Shown here in pieces: positions 61,191 to 64,000 of a stretch of DNA of 64,000 nt (the stretch's first letter is position 1; each line of letters begins with the position of its first letter). This DNA comes from Chitinimonas prasina (GTDB lineage Bacteria; Pseudomonadota; Gammaproteobacteria; Burkholderiales; Chitinimonadaceae). The position numbers and the translations under genes were made by a program. The stretch spans positions 387,280 to 451,279 of the forward strand of contig NZ_BSOG01000002.1 of assembly GCF_030160395.1 (NCBI RefSeq), read 5' to 3'. The notes beneath the pieces were generated by a model. It saw only the letters and a program-made list of their open reading frames with translations. It searched no databases and was not told where the DNA came from.

Positions 61191-61613
61191 TTGCATTTCC
61201 ATAAGATCCTTGACTTGCGAAAGGAACGCCTCTGCCGACGACCCATTTTCCATTTCAAAATCAATCCGCTCGTTACTATTAGATATAACAGTCACCCACC
61301 TCAGCCCCAAACCCGGCAAAAACCCCAAGTCGCGATTAATTGCAAGATCAATCTTTGCAATCGAAATATCTTTATATTGCAGCCAGCTTACCGACTGATC
61401 TTTTTCCCAGAAAATCCCCTCCGACGCCACCCCAAAAAAACCACCCTCATCGCAAACATGAACCGCCAAAACAGTTGATGCCCCAGGAAGTGTCGAGAGA
61501 GCCCGTTGAATACTCCCCTTTATCGATTCTTCGCACGCTGAGAATACAAACGTTCGCCTAGTCTCCAACAGGCTCTTTCGGAACATGACAAGCAACGCCT
61601 GAATGGTTTTCAC
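61152..61613 (-). CDS. Hypothetical protein, probable immunity gene
   Basis: A 153-residue protein starting at GTG 61613, which overlaps the TGA of an upstream frame (GTGA). An ATG nine codons later is an alternative. Sequence: E-T-R-R-T-F-V-F-S-A-C-E-E, V-L-A-V-H-V-C-D-E-G-G-F-F-G-V-A-S-E-G-I-F-W, then V-S-W-L-Q-Y-K-D-I-S-I-A-K-I-D-L-A. The strand pattern with F-F-G-V-A-x-E-G-I-F-W, x-x-W-L-x-Y-x-D-I suggests a PH-like fold. Function unknown. Confidence 0.66.
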   Translation of the reverse strand: MKTIQALLVMFRKSLLETRRTFVFSACEESIKGSIQRALSTLPGASTVLAVHVCDEGGFFGVASEGIFWEKDQSVSWLQYKDISIAKIDLAINRDLGFLPGLGLRWVTVISNSNERIDFEMENGSSAEAFLSQVKDLMEMQRAAPSAYSQGMV

Positions 61614-61750
61614 CTCGCCAAATCCTTTACTATTTTCAACAAGCTTTTATCGATTTCTGGGGTGCGACAGATAAGCTTTACTGCATAACCAGCCCGCAGG
61701 CCAAGCCCCCCCCCCCTCAGCCACAGCCAACGCAAGGCCCACCTGTGACG
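61610..61750 (-). pseudogene. Toxin-end stub with an 11-G run
   Basis: A 46-codon frame between a TAG and the TGA that overlaps the next gene's start. It ends Y-A-V-K-L-I-C-R-T-P-E-I-D-K-S-L-L-K-I-V, then K-D-L-A-R-stop, which is protein-like. A run of 11 G residues (C11 on the plus strand, 61706-61716) lies inside the frame. Confidence 0.4.
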
Positions 61751-61938
61751 CTAACCCTGCCTAACGATATCCGGGGCGTAATTATGCCACGCCACCCAGA
61801 GCACACCCGCACCCGTCAGTAAACCACGGCCAGCTCGCCGCCAAGCACCCCCACCAACCCCACGCAAAACCACGCCGACCTTGCGTTTCAGCCTCGACGG
61901 TTCCACACTTGAAAACCCACTGTCATAGCTGCTCCGCG
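61614..61938. other. Gap between the array and flgA
   Basis: This 325-base stretch holds the stub 61610-61750 with its homopolymer run and about 190 bases that should contain the flgA promoter. No clear sigma-28 or sigma-54 site was recognised. Confidence 0.4.
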
Positions 61939-62622
61939 ATGTACCGCTGCCTTATCCTCATCTTGCTGAGTTGTTCCCTTGCTGCTGCCGGCGATGCCCG
62001 GCAGGGTCTGGAGAGTCTTTACGAGGCAGCCAATCGTTACCTCACCACCCAACTCGCCAGCCACGGCGATCGGGCCAGCTTCCAGCTGGGCAGGCTGGAT
62101 AGCCGGCTAACGCTTGCACCTTGCCAGAAGATAGATGTGGAACTGGCGCAGGGTAACCGGCTACTAGGCAACACCAGCTTGCGGATACGCTGCAGCAAGG
62201 GTGCCAAGTGGACAGTCAACCTGCCGGCCGCCATCGCCATACAGGCCGATTACTGGGTTGCTGCACGCGCCCTGCCCTCGGGCCACGCGATTACCGAAAC
62301 CGACATCGAGCGCCGCACCGGCGATCTATCCCAATTGCCCCCCGCCGTGGTGGTCGACCACGTGCAAGCCATTGGCCGCCACCTGGTTGGGGGCACGCCC
62401 GCAGGCGCCCCATTGCGTAGCGATCAATTGCGTGCCCCCTTCGCCGTCAAGGTGAATGAATTCGTCAAGGTAGTGGCCGTCGGCAACGGCTTCGAAGTGG
62501 CCAGCGAGGGCCGCGCCATGGGCAATGCCAACGAAGGCCAGCAGGTCAGCGTCAAGATGATCAGCGGTGCCGTGGTGCAGGGCATCGCCCGCGCAGGCGG
62601 CACGGTCGAGATAAAGTACTGA
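61939..62622 (+). CDS. flgA: Flagellar basal-body P-ring assembly chaperone FlgA
   Basis: A periplasmic chaperone for P-ring assembly, 227 residues. The signal peptide (M-Y-R-C-L-I-L-I-L-L-S-C-S-L-A-A-A) fixes the ATG at 61939; a TTG lies 10 codons upstream. The C-terminal SAF domain is clear (A-R-A-L-P-S-G-H-A-I-T-E-T-D-I-E, G-A-P-L-R-S-D-Q-L, V-K-V-V-A, G-x-x-x-x-V-x-N and G-I-A-R-A-G-G-T-V-E-I). The gene is alone: flgM/flgN, often next to flgA, are not here. The protein fits a flagellated organism together with the chemoreceptor. Confidence 0.93.
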   Translation: MYRCLILILLSCSLAAAGDARQGLESLYEAANRYLTTQLASHGDRASFQLGRLDSRLTLAPCQKIDVELAQGNRLLGNTSLRIRCSKGAKWTVNLPAAIAIQADYWVAARALPSGHAITETDIERRTGDLSQLPPAVVVDHVQAIGRHLVGGTPAGAPLRSDQLRAPFAVKVNEFVKVVAVGNGFEVASEGRAMGNANEGQQVSVKMISGAVVQGIARAGGTVEIKY

Positions 62623-62717
62623 TTCTTGTTGCATTGCGCCATTCGCGCCTAGACCCCCAGCCCCCCCACAAGTAGAATTGCCGGTTCTTCCCACGGTGAG
62701 TGCATTCTCTCTACTCC

Positions 62718-63662
62718 ATGCAGGTATTTCGCGGCGTCCCATTTCATCCGGCCGGGCCTTGTGCCCTGACCATAGGCAACTTCGATGGCTTGCATCGCGG
62801 CCATCGTGCCATGCTTGATCGCCTGGTGGCCGAAGCACGCCGCGCCAACCTGCCGCCCGCCGTGCTCACCTTCGAGCCGCACCCGCGCGAACTGTTTACC
62901 CCCGATGCCGCCCCCGCCCGCCTCTCCAGCCTGCGAGAAAAGCTCGAGCTGCTGCGCGATGCCGGCATCGCCAGGGTCTACCTCGCCCACTTCAATCGGG
63001 GCTTTGCCTCGCTTACCGCCGAGGCGTTTGCGGGCGAGATCGTAGCCAGGCAGATCGGTGCGCGTTACGTGCTGGTGGGCGACGATTTCCGTTTTGGCAA
63101 AGGCCGTGCTGGCGACAACAGCCTGCTGGCCACCTATGGCCAGCAATTTGGTTACCTGGCCGAGGCCATGCCCGAGATAGCCGTAGACGGCCGCCGCGCC
63201 TCCAGCACCGCCGTGCGCGAGGCCCTGGGCAGCGGCGATCTGGCGCTGGCCGAGCAGTTGCTGGGCCGCCCCTACCGCATCAGCGGCCGGGTGGTGCATG
63301 GCGCCAAGCTGGGCCGGCAGATAGGCTTTCCCACGGCCAATATCCAGGTCAAGCATAACCGCCCGCCCCTCACCGGCATCTTTGTCACCGAAGTCCACGG
63401 CGCGGCCGACCAGCCCCTGCTGGGTGCAGCAAGCCTGGGCAAACGCCCCACGGTGGACGACAGCGGCCGCATCGCACTGGAAGTCTACCTGCCCGATTTC
63501 AGCGGCGACCTGTACGGCCGTCATCTGCAGGTGGATTTTTTGCACAAATTGCGTGACGAAGCCAAGTACGATGGCCTGGAACCCCTGATCGCCCAGATCA
63601 AGCTGGATGTGGAGAACGCCCGCGCCTTCTACCGCGAACGAATTAGCCTCCCCCGTCCGTGA
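62718..63662 (+). CDS. ribF: Bifunctional riboflavin kinase / FAD synthetase
   Basis: RibF phosphorylates riboflavin to FMN and adenylates it to FAD. The 314-residue protein has the nucleotidyltransferase signature I-G-N-F-D-G-L-H-R-G-H (19-29), G-D-D-F-R-F-G, S-S-T-A-V-R, and the kinase motif G-F-P-T-A-N-I. It starts at ATG 62718; a GTG at 62700 is the alternative. It precedes ileS, as is common in proteobacteria (ribF-ileS-lspA). Confidence 0.95.
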   Translation: MQVFRGVPFHPAGPCALTIGNFDGLHRGHRAMLDRLVAEARRANLPPAVLTFEPHPRELFTPDAAPARLSSLREKLELLRDAGIARVYLAHFNRGFASLTAEAFAGEIVARQIGARYVLVGDDFRFGKGRAGDNSLLATYGQQFGYLAEAMPEIAVDGRRASSTAVREALGSGDLALAEQLLGRPYRISGRVVHGAKLGRQIGFPTANIQVKHNRPPLTGIFVTEVHGAADQPLLGAASLGKRPTVDDSGRIALEVYLPDFSGDLYGRHLQVDFLHKLRDEAKYDGLEPLIAQIKLDVENARAFYRERISLPRP

Positions 63663-63738
63663 GCGGGCGGGGGCTGCACGAATCACGCTGATCGGTGCAA
63701 AGCGCCGGTCAAGAGACTGAATTCATCGAGTTACCACC

Positions 63739-64000
63739 ATGTCCGAACAAAGCAAATACCCAGTCAACCTGCTGGATACCCCCTTCCCCATGCGGGGCGA
63801 TCTGGCTCGCCGCGAGCCCGGCTTTTTGCAGCGCTGGCAAGACCAGAAGCTGTACCAGCGCATCCGCGCAGCCGCCCAGGGTCGGCCCAAGTTCATCCTG
63901 CACGACGGCCCCCCCTATGCCAACGGCGACATCCACATCGGTCATGCCGTCAACAAGGTACTCAAGGACATCATCGTCAAGACCAAGACCCTGTCGGGTT
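63739..64000 (+). CDS. ileS: Isoleucyl-tRNA synthetase, N-terminal part (runs off right edge)
   Basis: Charges tRNA-Ile. The first 87 codons are visible, starting at ATG 63739: [21 protein letters not shown], then [18 protein letters not shown] (HIGH at 66-69) and [10 protein letters not shown]. The sequence is intact to the window end. It follows ribF by 76 bases and is the second gene of the usual ribF-ileS unit. Confidence 0.96.
   Translation, partial: MSEQSKYPVNLLDTPFPMRGDLARREPGFLQRWQDQKLYQRIRAAAQGRPKFILHDGPPYANGDIHIGHAVNKVLKDIIVKTKTLSG

Overview
The window looks like the chromosome of a motile, GC-rich betaproteobacterium, most likely from Neisseriales (inference). Support comes from the housekeeping genes (mfd, dnaB, phoH, hrcA, tamA/tamB, ratA/rnfH, ribF followed by ileS), from flgA and a chemoreceptor, from three c-di-GMP signalling proteins, and from dispersed ~107 bp repeats that match, from memory, the layout of the Correia elements of Neisseria. 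No rRNA, tRNA, CRISPR array, integrase or intact transposase was recognised.

Layout. 1-3686: a two-partner secretion pair on the minus strand, with tpsB followed by the N-terminal part of a filamentous-haemagglutinin/CdiA-like tpsA that runs off the left edge. 4454-18365: mostly minus-strand genes: an alpha/beta hydrolase, a PAS-GGDEF-EAL protein, a DnaQ/GIY-YIG fusion, the tamA-tamB outer-membrane assembly pair, a SprA-like protein, and a globin/YkgJ/dusC cluster. 18545-26582: chemoreceptor, acetyltransferase, GGDEF-EAL protein, a disordered Gly/Pro/Ser protein and a Cache-PAS histidine kinase. 26613-28130: a small operon of unknown function that begins with a promoter, an 11-codon reading frame, a hairpin and an intrinsic terminator. 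Its last gene contains an intrinsic terminator inside its own reading frame, as in the E. coli ribosome-rescue gene arfA. 28198-53211: ordinary chromosome, including a putative antiporter, a glycosyltransferase-phosphatase fusion, two solute-binding proteins, hrcA, mltB, a degenerate GGDEF-EAL protein, mfd, bcp, phoH, a ParA/TPR pair, dnaB, ratA-rnfH, rmuC and an RBBP9-like hydrolase.

53296-61613 is the accessory region and the most interesting part. It is visibly lower in GC and carries about a dozen small minus-strand genes that look like immunity proteins (DUF416, Imm11/DUF1629 and others unrecognised). There is no intact toxin gene. Reading upstream of each immunity-like gene usually shows a very short in-frame 'tail' (about 7-80 codons) that ends in a stop touching or overlapping the immunity start (ATGA, GTGA, TGA-gga-ATG). 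These tails look like the last codons of polymorphic-toxin C-termini. Several begin exactly at a copy of a dispersed inverted repeat. I read this as an array of orphan toxin-end/immunity modules whose toxin parts were cut down to a stub while immunity was kept. It also holds an octanucleotide repeat and homopolymer runs that could vary in length.

61939-64000: flgA, ribF and the start of ileS on the plus strand. Function calls come from motif recognition without database searches. Many start codons were adjusted by ribosome-binding site, signal peptide or overlap with the preceding stop, and this is stated in each entry.
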